Below, piece by piece: positions 37,401 to 53,482 of a stretch of DNA of 64,000 bases. The DNA comes from Nymphaea colorata (lineage: Eukaryota; Streptophyta; Magnoliopsida; Nymphaeales; Nymphaeaceae). The first letter of the stretch is position 1. Each line of letters starts with the position of its first letter. A model generated the notes under the pieces. The model made no database searches, was not told where the DNA came from, and saw nothing but the letters and a program-made list of their open reading frames with translations. The stretch is from contig NC_045145.1 in the NCBI RefSeq assembly GCF_008831285.2, forward strand, positions 15,746,802-15,810,801, written 5' to 3'. A program made the position numbers and the translations under genes.

Positions 37401-40400
37401 CTGTCATCAGAAACGATTTCCCTTCTTTCTTTTTTTTTTTTTCCTCCAATCGGGTTCGCGGCGTCATAGGAAGAACGATGGAAATTTTTTACGTAGTGCG
37501 CTCAGTATTTGGCTTGAATTCGAAAAGGCGAAACGTACGCCCCTGAATTCTCAAAGCCCGCACAGTCCTTGTTGACAACTTTTCTCCATGAGTCGGAGGA
37601 AATTGAAATTCAAAGTAGAACAAGATTTTGATGAATCTATGGTTATTTCCTTCAATTCAAAAACAAAAAAAAAACGACCATTTTTTTTTGTAATTCAAGA
37701 AAATAATGTTCACTCGCCGCCAGTCTACGATGCTTTCTTTGGACTCGTTATTGACAACTTTTGGGAGTTTAAATGCAACAAGAAAGAGGTGCACCTACTT
37801 GTCAGTAAAAAGGAAGGAAGGAAGGATTTAGAAAGGTGAGCGGCTGTAGTTGGGATTAAGCCTAATCGGACACAGTTTTGGGATTAAGAGAAAACAGACT
37901 CCCCGAAGTGGATATTTTCTGGAAGATTAATTTCTGACCCTGTTTTGACGCCGTTTTGACGCGGATTTCGAAGCAGCAGGGCCAGCGACCATCTCGGAGC
38001 CGTCATCATGACCGTCATTATTGCCCTCATCGTTCCGCCCCCCGTTCTGCTCCCAAATGACAACCAAAAACAAACCCCAGTTTGACGCAGCTCTTTTTTT
38101 TCATTTTGACGCCTCCAACGGCAAGGTCCTCTTCCGTTCCGACCCCGTACGGATGCCGGATGCTGTGTGGTTCCCTCGAGCGAGGACAAAACATAACGGA
38201 GTGTGGAGTTTAGATAAAACAAAAGGACAAGATCCGATCCGCATCGGACCCGTTGACACTCAATCAGGTTGAACGCCTTAAAAATTATGAAAATCATAGT
38301 AGTCCCCAACATTGCTATTATTTGCAAAAAAGCGCTACGGGATTTTTGTTTTTGAAGGGTTTGGGTGCTAAAAGAAGCCACATGCAGCCGGGAACTTAAC
38401 TGCGTCTATTAACCGTTTCATCACACTTTATTTTTATCTCTGCCAATGATAGATTTATAAATTTTTTACTATAAGGACTCTGTTATAGAAATTCTCATTT
38501 TTGAAGAGATACAATATATTTAAATAAGTAAATAACTGTAAAACATCTATATAAAAATAAATAAAAATTTTGTTGCTAGCTTGGGCAATTATGTAGCTTC
38601 GCTACTAATCTCTGTGAAACTCAAGCTACCACTAACCATTTCATCAAATTGACTGATGATTTTATAAAATGACAAGCTACTGTTTGTGTAACTAAATGAA
38701 AATATGACAGAAGGCTGAGAGAAATCACTTACCATGGTGATGGGGAATATGATAATTTATCTTATAGAATCATGGCTGACGATGCCAACAACTATGTCCT
38801 CGCCAAAAAAGACAAGACCTGAAGCAATTTAGCAACAGTGATGGAAAGAGTCACAAACAGAGTCAAATAGGATAGAAAGTCTAGAAGATTTTCCTTTCCG
38901 TGGTTAAAATACAAAGAAACCCTAAAATGGTATGATTCCACCAATCCAAAAAGAAAGATGCATATGTGATAAGGGCTAGGAAAATTTTAATTCGATTGCT
39001 AGTGAAACTTGACGTATTTGATGTAGATTATTCACATATCTATTCGGACGAAAAGAGCTGCTCATTTTGCAAAGGAAAATCAGAAAAATCTATTTTTCTT
39101 AAATCTATTTTTCTTAAAAAGCTGGTGAATCTAATTGTCAAGTGGAGGCCAATAACCCTTTTGGTAAAGTAGAAGGCCACATGGCATCCCAATTATATAT
39201 CTTGAATGGTCATCCGTCATCTATCTACTTAAGATATGCACATTTAATTCAAATCATTGGAAAATCTTTTCCTTTTTTTCTTCAGATGACTCCATGCTTT
39301 TTACTATATATACATATATATATAGTTGAGATCCTCATATAAGAATCATTTGCATTGACTGCAAATATAAAGGAAGTGAAGTTGTTTTTTCAAAAGTCTA
39401 AATCACCCTTGAAAAGAGGATAGGAAGGAAGAAAAAAAATATGAATTTCTTTAAATACAACCTCTTGTCTATTTGAAGTGTGTAAAAATGTAGCATGACT
39501 TTTATATTTGTAATCTAATCTTATTTATATTGACAATCTAAATGACTCTCGTCAAAGTCTGCGAATGAAGTATATGTATATATATATATACATAAGAACT
39601 AGTGTTAACTTCATGTATTATACAACAAAATGGGGTGCAAAGAAACATATTGGGCAGACAAATAAAAAGTATGGATCTTTTGAAAAGTCGATAGACGAGT
39701 GACTTCCAAGAGGAACAATTATTGGGGAGAGTCACATTAAGCCCACAATCACATATTTCCGGTTAAAAGGCTTTTAGACTTAAAATGTATTATCTGATGT
39801 AACGTGATTACGTTGACGTGATACCAAACTCCAACCATTATTAGACTAAAGATTTCAGATTGAACACAAGACTCGAGGCCCACACTTTATACTAATCACA
39901 CAAATGAAATGACTTGTTCAATTAATAATTTAGAATAATGGTGCATCTTATGGATTTGTATTAGGGGCTGAGACCGAGTTGCCTCGATGCCCGTGCCTTA
40001 AAGAGTCATTTTCTAAAAGTGCAGGGGGGCACATGAAAGAACGAGAGCACCTTAACTCCAAACTTGTTGAACGGGCACCTTATAAATGAAATCAAACCCC
40101 AAAGAACGGGGCTCGTTGCGATTTTGGAGAATATCTCGGGGTTTATTGGAAAAAACCAAACCCCTAGTTGTACGGCGTCCGGAAAAGAGAGGGAAAAGGA
40201 AACGGCGTCGACGGCCGCGGGGTTGACGCTTTAAACCCCTTTCCCCGTTTTTTTTTTTTTGTTTCACCTGATTTGATATTCTTTTCTTTTTGTTTTTTTG
40301 ACGCCCTCGCCATTTTTCTTTTTTGCTTTATTTTAAGGAAATACGTCTCTCTCTCTCTGGAGTCCCGTTGTCCAAACTTGTCCCATCTGCAAATTAAAGA

Positions 40401-42661
40401 CAAAAGCAACCCTGACGCTCCGCACGTACCCAGATATGGCCTCCACCTGCTGCAAGCCAGCCATTGGCTACTCGTATGCACCGCCTACCCCGCCCTGTCC
40501 CTGCTCCCTACTTATATATATTTATATATATATAAATTATGTATTTTTTTTATATATTTATGTACATTTATATAATTTTGAAAATATTAATTAGGTTGAA
40601 AAGGGAATGGTGCTGGCATGGACACTAGCAATGCACGCTTAAATCCAAAAGACAGCATGAGGTTGCATGCACGCGCGCGCACACACACACACAGAGTAGA
40701 GGGGACACATGCTAGTGACTTGTGAGTGTGCAAGCAAGCTTAGTAGAGAGAGGTGGTGTCTTAGCTGGTGCCTAGCTATCAAGACTTAGCCACAGCCCTC
40801 CCACTGTTCTTGCCATCCTACTTTTGGCATCTTCTTTTTAGTCTTACACTTCTTTTTAACGTATGCCGCATCTTTCTATGCGTATGCGTATGTATGTTGG
40901 ACGCTAGATTTTGACCGCTACCACTATATTTTCTTATTCTCGATTCTTCTATTTGTTTGTTCAACGCGATTCAATAGAAGAATAATTTAATCTTCATTTC
41001 TTATGAGTTCAAGTCAATAAGATATCATTTAGGAACACGATGTTATTATACATATATATATATATATATATTATAAGGGCTTACTTGGTAGGTGTAGTTT
41101 ATGGGTTAATGTATTCGGCCATGGCTGACGAAGAGTTCGTGAATGCGAGTCAAGTAGATGATGACTCATGTGGTCCCTAAGGCCACAGAGATAGGGATGT
41201 CTCCCCTACCTTCAGCTTGAGTTTCTATTTGGGCATTTTTCCTCTTAAAGTGAAGCAGTTCTTCCGGTGGTCATCCGGCAACCACAAAAGCTTTTATATT
41301 GTTGAAATAGCGACCGTTGGTGTGACGGATAGAAACTTATATGGTGACTATTTATATTTTTTTTTTCTAAATTTTGAGAAAGATCTCTATTGAGTGGAAG
41401 ATCACCGTTTATATTTTCCCACTAAAACTTTTACTTCATTCTGGTTATATATTGAAGAGGGAAGAAAATATATTTTGGTTTTTCATGTTGGTGTTGTTGG
41501 AACAACGGAATCTACTTTGATTTTGATGGCAGCGTACCATTTCCTTTTATTTGTCGCTTTCATTTTGTTGATCAAAGAGTAACACTCAGCTTCGTCTTCT
41601 TCCTACTTGATTTAGAAAACAGTGTGATTCCTTGGGCCAGGCGTCTAACTTTTCTTTTTTTTTTTTCATTTTCTTGTACAAGATAACCAGAACTCAAGCT
41701 CACCTGGGTTCAGTTAAGAGTTTGAAACAAGATTACCCGAACATGTCCCTGTTAAGCCAGTATTATTGGTACCCTTCTCCTCAAGAACCTTGCTGGTGTC
41801 CCAAAAACCAGACCCAGATCCTAGATTTGAGCACTAGATCTTCCCAACTGTAGATCCCAAATCTAAAAGGTGCCCCACATGTGGGTTCCCACCTTGATCT
41901 GCATGTCTAGAAATATATGGATCTATATATAAATGCATGATTCTGAAAAATGTGGATATGAAGTAGGACTGTGGGTCTGACCTAAGACCCTGATTTAATA
42001 ATACTTGGACTTTTCAAATCCACATTGATCCAAAGATCTGAAATACAAAAGCCGCTTCGTTTGGCAAGTGCATTATCCAAATCACTTGTTCCTGGTGAGG
42101 TTTGGAATTGTTGAATTGTGTCTTCACCAAAACGGAAAATGCTCCATCTTTCCTCCCTCTGATGTGGTAGTCTTCAAGCATAGAGACAGCTGATGCTCAA
42201 AGGAATTTAAGGGCAGTAGGATGCTTCCAAGCACAATATTCTAAGATTGTCTTGTCTCTTGAGGGGCCCCCTCTCCAAAATAATATCACAACCAAATAAT
42301 TTAGCTGCATTGATTCCATCTCTCTCTCTCTCTCTCTTTGGGAGTGAGATATCTCTGCACTATAATGCAAATCCTGGCTTGAACCCTGTTCCAAGCTTTA
42401 GCTGCTGACCGCGTCTGCCTCGTCCACGTCCTCTTGAGTTTAATTTCTCGACGTCATCTTACCTTATCCGAAAGTTCCAAGTAAAAACTGTCCTTGTAAT
42501 GCATGTGGTATGTATGTGCATATATGTATATTGGAGGACTTGGGGATGGTAAGATAAGACAGGTAAAAAGCACACATCGGACATCACTGTCTTACTTGCT
42601 TGTTTTGTTCTTATCTTTGTCTGTTCACATCTCATAATAATAATTGAGCCCCATATATATG

Positions 42662-42698
<37 letters not shown>

Positions 42699-44238
42699 GA
42701 GATCGTTGCATATAATATCTTTTTTTCATGAACATTTAGATACATACCATCTACTCAATTTCACCCTAATTCACTGAATCCCTTTACCAAAACCAGTCAG
42801 AACAAGCATGAATTGAGAAGGTGGCAGGTTAGCTAGATTCTTGCTATAAGCTAGTCATTTGTTTTTCTTTTTTCACCCATACCTTTACTGAGAAAAGGAT
42901 ATGGGTGGGGGAGAAAGCGGTCCTGTGGGAAATAGATATAACTGGACAGAAGTATCTAGCTAGTGTGGTCCTATACTATGTATCGTCCTCCATTGAGGTG
43001 CAACTGAAGTTTCTGCCCTTTTGTATGAAGTGGTGCTATCACAGGCCGGTCTGTGTTCCCATCAGAACTTCAGTAACATTGCTCCAAATTATGAAGTAAA
43101 TGGATTGCATGTAACCAATCACCGGATTTATTTTGAATCGGTTTAATGGAACCTGGTAAAACAGTCAAGATCTGCATTAGTAATCACATTCAGGTCCGGA
43201 AAGCGGTTTCATAATCGAATCCAAATCCAAGTCCTATATCGACTGGGTTCGTGTGCTATGTTAACTAGTAGATACATGGCTCTGACTAAGTCGAATTCTG
43301 TAATGGCTTCGGCCCGAATCTAAGCTGTTCATTTGCATTACCAGACGCAAAACAGTGGGCCCTGTTCTGTTCTTTCTTTAGAAACTGATTATGCTTAAGA
43401 TCCAATTATAAGTTCGGGTTATGTCCAATTAACAAGCTAAAATCTCCTTCTTCCCCTTGCCATCAGAGTTTAGATCTGGTTCAAAACTTAAGTGAACTTA
43501 TGATTACGCTCTTTAACTCGGGAATAGTGCCTGCCACAATTTACAGCCAGCTAGGAGACTAATGCACCAAAGTGTGACAGTGGCCATGGAGATTCGAAAC
43601 CTAAACCCATTTTTTGGGAGTCGCTTTGCCGCCCAGTTGCACTACGCCCTCACAAAGGTTTAGGGTGAATTTGATTAATAACCTACGTCCAGCCTAAAGA
43701 ATTGGTCACACCCAGGCCGGTAAGGACATGGTTTTCTTGTGTACTTAAACCCTGCAGAAAAGAAAGTGGATCACTCTAAGGTGCGTGTCTGGTTATTTTT
43801 CCAAGTTGCTCATAGTTATAATTGTATCCAAATGTTCGATCACGTGGCATCATTTGCAACACAATTAATGTTAGTCATTTGTCACGAAGAAGAGGCATCT
43901 ATTTGACCAGATCACCATAATATTTACACAGTCGATGTTGCAACATCATTGATATAATTGAGATCAGATGAATATAGATTTCATAGACAATGCACGAAGC
44001 TGCTCATCAAACACAAATGGCAGAGCAGTATTGGTACATAATGGTACACGAGGGAAAGCAGCAGCAGTAACAGTAGTAGAAACAACAGCTACATCAGCAA
44101 TATATAAAAGACAATAACTACATCAGCAATAATAAAAAGACAGCAACACCTGTCTATCCATTCAATGAGCTGGACATAAGAACTTAAAGTGGAGTTCGTC
44201 TCTTAGCTTAACATTGTTAAGAGGCCACCAACCTATAC

Positions 44239-44241
<3 letters not shown>
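37401..44241. other. Gene-poor spacer
   Basis: About 6.8 kb without a supportable gene. It contains TA tracts (near 39575-39591, 40513-40533, 41049-41073 and 42654-42680), an AC tract at about 42681-42698 and an ACGCGCGC/AC tract near 40671-40692. A decayed GAATCC-rich repeat lies near 43100-43330. The segment near 37900-38270 is somewhat richer in G+C, but its frames show no family motif. Confidence 0.4.

Positions 44242-44283
<42 letters not shown>
44242..44283. repeat. (TA)n microsatellite
   Basis: Uninterrupted TA repeat of about 42 bases. Confidence 0.9.
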
Positions 44284-44285
<2 letters not shown>

Positions 44286-45395
44286 CGTATATTTCTTTTT
44301 ATTGTAGAGCCTTAACACCATGTCAGACCATTCTGTGGCTCCCCCACTGATAGATTTCATTTGTATATGTCGTATACGATACGCATTTAGAGCTACTGGA
44401 GGTCTTCAAGTTGTTTCTTTTTTCCTGAGAGAATTTTCTTTAGTATTTGTTCATATGCAGGTGCAAGTATCATGAGCGAGGGGGAGAGAAAGAACATGGC
44501 ATGAGAAATAGTGTTGGATTGTGTCATCCATTATTTAGGCCAGCTTGCTCGGCTTTCACCGCACCGTCGTTCACCGGACGACAATTATTGGGGCGGGCTG
44601 GGGTCCCATTCTGTCTGTGAGCAAGTAAAGGAAGGGGCTGTTGTGGAGAAGATGACATGCATATCTACAAAGAGGAAGGCCAGTGGAGAAGCTTTGGCGG
44701 AATAAAGCTCTTTGTGGAAATTATGGGGGAAGGTGTGAAAGATGCATCTCTGCATATGGAGGTCCCTGTATATGCCCTCACTTGCTTCATCAATCAACAG
44801 CATGGCTTGCCCCTCTCTCTTTGACCACTCAGCCTGTGGGTCATCCCCTTCATTCCTTACCCCTTCCCCAACCCAAACACCCAAAAAAGCTGCACCATCA
44901 TCTACCCGTATCCCTCATATATACATATTTTTAACAATTTTAAGATTAAGACAATTAGAGTTAATTCTTAGAGCTAGCTGTTAAATAATATGAGTCGAAA
45001 GAAGCTTAAATTAAAAAAGCATAAAACTGAGTTAAAAAAGATGATTTGAATCGACGTTGTCGGAATATTGCATGTTAGCTTTTAACTGGTTTTAAAATAT
45101 TTTAAGATTATTAACATATAATATATATATATATATATCACAAAATTTTATTATTTTTTGGACAGTTCGTACCCGATTTCTGTATGCAGCCGCACCGATT
45201 TCGTTCAAAGGCACTTTTGCAGTAGTGGTTTGATTTCTCTTGAATGCTAAAACACATTGTACATGTCCAAAAGACATTGTATATATAATTTATATAAGCA
45301 GTTCATATATGTATAATCGTTTCTTAAGAAAGCCCCAAACGTATATTTTATTTTCAAAATTAGTCTTCAAATGAGAGAGGTTAATTGAACACTTG

Positions 45396-45398
<3 letters not shown>
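44284..45398. other. Spacer, no gene seen
   Basis: Open frames on both strands at 44511-44984 overlap one another and carry no recognisable motif. A short TA tract lies at about 45119-45138. Confidence 0.4.

Positions 45399-45480
<82 letters not shown>
45399..45480. repeat. Compound (CT)n(TA)n microsatellite
   Basis: A CT repeat of about 34 bases (to about 45432) runs directly into a TA repeat of about 48 bases. Confidence 0.95.
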
Positions 45481-45483
<3 letters not shown>

Positions 45484-45962
45484 ATTAGGAATGACCTTAG
45501 ACATTCATTTAGTTCAGATGGACAAGTAGGAAACAGGGAGAGGATGGAAGGGAGGGGGGAGGGAAAATATGCTAACTTGCCCCTCCAAGACCTAATGCAC
45601 GCCCACGGGTGATGACAGACCCTTTACCTACCAATCAACCTAATCAGCTATACTAAGCCTCTCTTGGGGAGAAAGAAAGCAAAAAAAAAAAAAAAAAAAC
45701 GTAGGACATGTATTCAGTATTATTTTCACATATTTTGTCTGTCTTTTTCAATTAGTCTTAAAAAAGCGTCAAATCTGTCGGTTGATATTTGCTTTTTCTC
45801 ATCAAGTAAGACTTGGATCATCAAGTGTCTCTTTTCCTGCATTAAGATAGAATAAAGCTAATATCCAATTGAATTCACTATTAAAACGATATAACATTTC
45901 CAATGCTGAGTAAATCATGTTCGTCCATCTGGACTTTATGATGTAACATTCAGCTAGCGTCT

Positions 45963-45994
<32 letters not shown>

Positions 45995-47787
45995 CTACTG
46001 TTGTGACATACATATGACTTTAAGGTCTTTTTGTTTTCTTTGTGAGCTGGTCAGTTGGAGCTATAAAATAACAAAAATGTGTTGCTTTTGCTTTAAAGAG
46101 AAGGATTTGGAAACATCGAAGGGCCTAGACATGGCCAGGAGGCACATGCATCAGAAAGGCTGGTGCTGCCCCCATTCTGATTCTTCCCTTCCCTTTCTAT
46201 TCAGCTTAACCTGTTATAAGCTGCAATGCCCACATGCAACCCAAAACCCTTAACTCTGCCCAAAAGGAAAAGGCAAGCGATCATCTTTTGAAAAACCAGA
46301 AACACAGCAAAAATCTAGAAAAAAAAGAAAAGAAAGAGAAAACAGAAAGGAAAAGAGAAGCCTTCCCAGCAATTGTAAAAGGCAGAACTTTGTGAACGAC
46401 AAAGATATTCCCCATGTGTAAAAAGGGTGTTGCCTGCATTTTGCAAATGAACAAAAAAATATCCTTATCTGAAAAGGTGCACCTTGATTCTATAATTGCC
46501 GAAAAGCCCCGTTGTCTTTTTGCAATTCACAAAGCGCCTCTTGTTTTCTCACTGGAATAATCTTTCTTAGGTAGACGCAGGAAGCTAGCATATGAAGCAT
46601 GATCGATGCTGATGTATGTATTCCTTTTGCTACTGAGATACATAGTTTATATGGCTATCAAACAACCAATTTTTATTTGTATTTTTATTTTAAATTGTAC
46701 TTTTGCAATGAAAAAAATGAAAGAATATAATTGCCTGCCTTTTGTGCACAAAAGCCTAAGAATGAAGGGATTGGAACACCTGCCCGCTCAGGCCAATGAT
46801 TGGTAGGTGGCTGGTTTCTGGTTTTATGGCATCAACTCCGATGCAACCCGAAACCATATCATATTCAACAAAAACCCGAACTGATCAATTGCATGAAACC
46901 ACAGATAATTAATAGGCATGGCTTTGATTCGGACCCCCCTCGCCTCTAGCTTATCCCTATGAAAGGGAATGTTCATCCTTTGATAAAAGCTGCAAATTAT
47001 GGAAAGAAAAAAAAAAAGAATAAAATAGTTCTTAGGTTCACACCATATTGCACCACATTAATCAATATTGGACATACTGCCCACATACTACCCACATACT
47101 GCCTGTAAAAGTATCTCTCTTTCACACAGAAAAAGAAATGGTTGGAGTGCATATACTTTTCTCGTTTCTTCCACAAGAACAAAAAAATCGTCGACGAAAA
47201 CGACCCACATTGATCTGGAAATCGGACGAATTGACAGTAGCACTGTTGACGATGACATGTCTGCATCTCGCAAGTAGGGGCGACATGATCAAATGCGTAA
47301 AGCTACCAAATATCTTGTCACGAACGCTGCAGCTGAGATAGGTGCGTCGAACTAGTTGAGCACACAATAATATTAATATAAAAATTATTGGCAGTTTGTT
47401 CCAAGAACTATGATGAACTTCATAAACTGACAAAGCGCGACACGATGCACATAGGAGCAACCAGTTATGAACAAGATGATCAAACCAAAACGCCTTTCCT
47501 TTTCAATCAACTTCTGCTGACACAGTTCACAAGACCTAACAGGTCTTAAGCTTGTGACGTTATCCGTAGGATTTCTTCGGCAACATGAGGCACTTCCATT
47601 GTAGAATTGAGGTAGCCAACATGCATGATTAGAACATTACTCCAGGAGTGATACAGTGTAAGACAGTTGCCCTTTCACTTTTAGGATCCCACGCTCCAGC
47701 TTCCATAAGCTCCCTTTTGTGCTGTAACATCTCTTATTATCACGCATTTGAGTAATATAGTGTTTGATTTGCCTTTTGAATCGCACG

Positions 47788-47788
<1 letters not shown>
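45481..47788. other. Spacer, no gene seen
   Basis: AT-rich. A GA tract lies near 45968-45994. The several short frames on both strands near 46990-47460 overlap and lack motifs. Confidence 0.4.
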
Positions 47789-47866
<78 letters not shown>

Positions 47867-47874
47867 ATATATAT
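47789..47874. repeat. (TA)n microsatellite
   Basis: TA repeat of about 86 bases with one phase break near 47855. Confidence 0.95.
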
Positions 47875-49650
<1,776 letters not shown>

Positions 49651-50464
49651 AAGTGATCGCTTTCTTTCAGTGAAAGAAAAGTTAAATTTAGACTAATAAA
49701 GAAAGAAAGAAGGTCAGGAGAGAATATACAGAATGTCCATAAGAACCCATTGACTTGAAATATTATAAAAGCTTTGGATGATAAGTATCTGGGTTAGTTC
49801 GAATGTATTTGAATTGAGTACTACCTATGTTTCTCATGCCTGCAGTGTTCAAATTACTGTAGATTTTGCTTCATCGATGGAATTTCACTACTTGTGATCC
49901 GTCACATCAAAATCCTTTTTTAGTTTTGGTTGAGCTTAAGAAGCTTAAATCCGTGTTGTCTGTTCACACTGATCTAGTGGGTACAGGGTTTATTTTATCA
50001 GCAATGAAACGAAGCAAGAAAGCAGGTGGAGCATGTGAAGCTGGTCCTCTATAGCATGCACATACACACATCCGCACTAGATTTTCTCGTTTATGCACTT
50101 TTAGGTTACTTCACTCGAATGAGATGTATCATCTTAACTTTCTTCTTTTTAATCTCCGTCAAGATCCAGTACCACTGAGAAAGCAAGTAGGATAGGGGCA
50201 CCCATGTGAAATGACTGAACCATCTAAGTCAGTTAAAATTTAAAAAGTAACTGCATGTTTCGCTCCTCCTGAACCCTTCTCTGTAGTTTCAGGCTACTGA
50301 TACAATATTTGGTCGACTTAGTTTAGGCATGCTTCTATGGGATCTTCATATAATCTCTGAGCCTGCCGTTTCTGTTCCCGTCATCTCTGAATTTGGATCA
50401 AATCCCAACACCTAAGCTTCACGCTCTAATATGCTTTCGTACAGTGTGGTGGTTGAGGCTCATT

Positions 50465-50505
50465 TTGGACGCAACTGGCGGAGCCAGAAAAGAATTTCAG
50501 GCGGG

Positions 50506-50539
<34 letters not shown>

Positions 50540-50660
50540 CAAATTTAATGGGGGCCGGTTGGGTTTATATTTTTTATACATTTTAAATGAATTTCCAAAG
50601 AAGAGAAGGTAAATTTTAATTTTGTTTTAAAATCCAGGGGAGCGGTCTGTGGCACCGGCG
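50465..50660. repeat. Possible transposable-element end with internal (TA)n
   Basis: Starts with ctggcggagccagaaaag, a word class common at plant mobile-element ends, then a TA tract (50509-50537) and an AT-rich body. It ends near ggggagcggtctgtggcacc. The element family is not known. Confidence 0.3.
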
Positions 50661-51134
50661 AACTTGGCTGTGGCTTTTCCACGTAACACAAACCTCGATG
50701 TTTCTGCCGCTTCTGTGGCTATTACACCTTATCTTTTATGTCCAAATCCCTTGAAGAATCTAGATAAGAAAGCAGGTCAACCCAACTTTGATCTCAATGG
50801 GTGGTCAAATCTGCATTCTCTTGATCCCAACAAAAAAGAAGAGGTTTTGGAGATGACAACAGAGGCACATGCTTCTTTTCAGAAGCAACGGCCTGCTTCC
50901 ATCCTCAGCCAAAGTAAAAGCCAAGAACCCCATTTTCAACAGAATGTACTGTCCCTTCTTTCTTGTTTATTATTATTTTTTTTTAACCATGAGCTGATGA
51001 CAATAAATAGTGGCACTGAAAATGATGCCCAAGCATGTCCTCCTTTTTTACTTTATGATCATTTCCATACATGGAGGTCCTTGACAAGTCATTTTCTCTC
51101 CCTTCCACTTGCTTTGCTTTTCAAGCACATATAA
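50649..51134 (+). CDS. Unrecognised open frame, possible exon or relic
   Basis: The frame opens with GTG, not ATG, at 50649 and could instead begin at an AG acceptor near 50637. The first 100 codons read like plausible protein (PNFDLNGWSNLHSLDPNKKEE), but the end becomes hydrophobic and T-rich, like an intron read through. I recognise no family, and there is no clearly joining exon on either side. It lies 3.2 kb beyond the 3' end of the MMD1-like gene, on the opposite strand. Most likely it is a gene relic or chance frame. Confidence 0.15.
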   Translation: MAPANLAVAFPRNTNLDVSAASVAITPYLLCPNPLKNLDKKAGQPNFDLNGWSNLHSLDPNKKEEVLEMTTEAHASFQKQRPASILSQSKSQEPHFQQNVLSLLSCLLLFFFNHELMTINSGTENDAQACPPFLLYDHFHTWRSLTSHFLSLPLALLFKHI

Positions 51135-53482
51135 GGGTATTTGGATGGTAGCTGAATACCAGTTCTGGTATCACAGCTTAGCTTTGGCCTTTCCCTGTTC
51201 TATAGTGCCTGAGGACAAGAGCGATGTAGAGTTTGTCCATGTTGGACAGGGAATCACAGGACTGCTGTGTTATTTTCTTCCTCTTCTTGAGTTTCTGATA
51301 TGGCACATTTGACTGTTCCATGACTTGGGGATGTTCACATGTACATCCAGCCCCATCTACATGTGGGCCCAGGTTCAGTGATAAAACTGGATGCAGCATC
51401 ACCATCAGGAGTCCACATGCATGATGGTCCTAGATGCAGAATGATTTCCTCACAAGAATCTTTCCCCTTTTACAGTAACTGGCAAAAGAACTATGAGAAC
51501 AGTGACAAATTACACTGTATGGCCAAATGGGTCCCTCCCAAGAAAAACCCTAAAAAAAAAAATTCAAGTTTCAGTTTTTGGGTTTTATGGTTCTTTATGC
51601 AGACACAGGTGCATCTTAGGTTGCATTTTTTATGATTTATTTCCTGATGTGGGTAACAGAAGAGCTAGGACTTCTTCTGAAACCAACCAAGCACTAAAAT
51701 TATATCTATTTGGTTTACTTTGGAACTAAAGGAAGTCACTGGAAACAGGTGTCCGGTTGCTTAAATATTTGTGGTTTGTCTAGTTGAGTTACTTTCTTGT
51801 GTGTAATCTAATTCCTATGGATGAGCCAAAAGAGGCTGACTGAGAGATTAAGCTGGGTGGTATATGAATCGGTCCAGGCAGCACAGTGGGGTGAATGTTT
51901 CTGAAATCAGCATGAAAAAGGTGAAAACTTACCGGTGAAACTTGAGCTGTCCTCTGGGCCGTCAGATTCAGGTGAAAATTATAGTAAGGATTGAATATCG
52001 GGCTGGAAATCTGCTCACCATCATCAGAAATGCTTATTCGTAATTTCACATGTATTACTCAACACTCATTCATGTTTAGTTACCTAAACATAAAAGGAAA
52101 AAGCCGCCTTTCAAATCACCAACCTCACATCAGTGGATCTGGTCGGTAAAATCTTTGAGGTTACCTCTGCTCAATGGAGAGTGCATTCAGGAAGTTTTCC
52201 TTTGTGGGTTGTGAACTCATCACGTCCTGCCAACTTACTGGATGCTCACAGGTCATCCCTACCAGATCAGCAAAGCGCTCGTGAGAGTACTTCTAGCATT
52301 ATTATACACAAGTGAAGGTTCTGCCACGAAATGCACATTTCATTGCACATTGCTGTTAAGATACATTTGATCAGGATCTACAGCTGGATCAGGAAGCTTT
52401 TTCCTGTGTCCTGAATCCATGCTATTATTTCTCCTCTTGCTGATTACTTGCCATAAGGATCGCAACACTACGCCGCTGCTTTCTCACGACACAGCACTCT
52501 CAAATTTAGCTGTCGCTCATTTTTATTCTCTACCAATTTCAATCTGTATGAAATACAACATCTTCAGTATTCCACCTGACTGGGCTCGTTTCTTCCTCTA
52601 ATAACCTGATTGCTGCAGCCACTTTCCTCCTTGCGGAAAACTCCCCTATGACTTTACTATCCAGGGAATAATCTGACGAATACGACTATGTATTACTGGC
52701 TACTAAGTTCTGCACGACGGTATTGATTAAAATTTTTAATGAGGTCTACCAATATGATTAACAAGGTGTTTTTCTTTAGATATTTGTTTCGCTTTGAGTA
52801 ATGTATTACAGAGAAGCTTTCCACAAAATTTTTCAATTTTTGTTAAGCATCAACAGAAGTGTCGTAAAATTTGTGCTCACCTTAGTTGATCCTCACATAG
52901 AGAGATTCACCAAATTCAGACTTACTAATGGTCAGTACAAGTTTTCATTAGCTCATTTGACTTTGAGGTTCCAGTAACAGAAATGTTGAGCCTGAAACAG
53001 GTTGGACTTACTCAGAATCGTGGGTCACAATTGGAATTATGTCAGGAAATATAACACCACATTGATCTTTAAATAAAATAGTACAAAATAGGACATATAT
53101 CACATAATCCTTTCAGTATTGCCTTCTTATTTAAATAATTCTTAAAGATCCATTCCCAAGAAATATATTAACATGCAGGATCATTTGATTAGACTTTTGA
53201 AAAATAGATTAACTAGGTTTTCTTAACAAATATAATCTTCCCAAGTAACTAACGGCTTTTCTTGCGCAGTCCATCTTTAACGTCCAAAAGTCAATAGGAA
53301 CACATTTCTGTAATATGGCAGATTTTCTTGTATCTGTATGCAACTGATGCCAGTGGAACCATTCACAGAAGCAGGTTTAATGAGATTAACCTGCCATTAG
53401 TAAATTAATTCCTATCTCGATAACATGTAGGGGTCCATTTGTGAAAGAGATCAGGAACTTAGCACCCTTATGCATGTCCCCG
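51135..53482. other. Spacer, no gene seen
   Basis: AT-rich DNA with scattered short frames on both strands and no motif. It may hold further pieces of whatever lies at 50649-51134. Confidence 0.35.
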
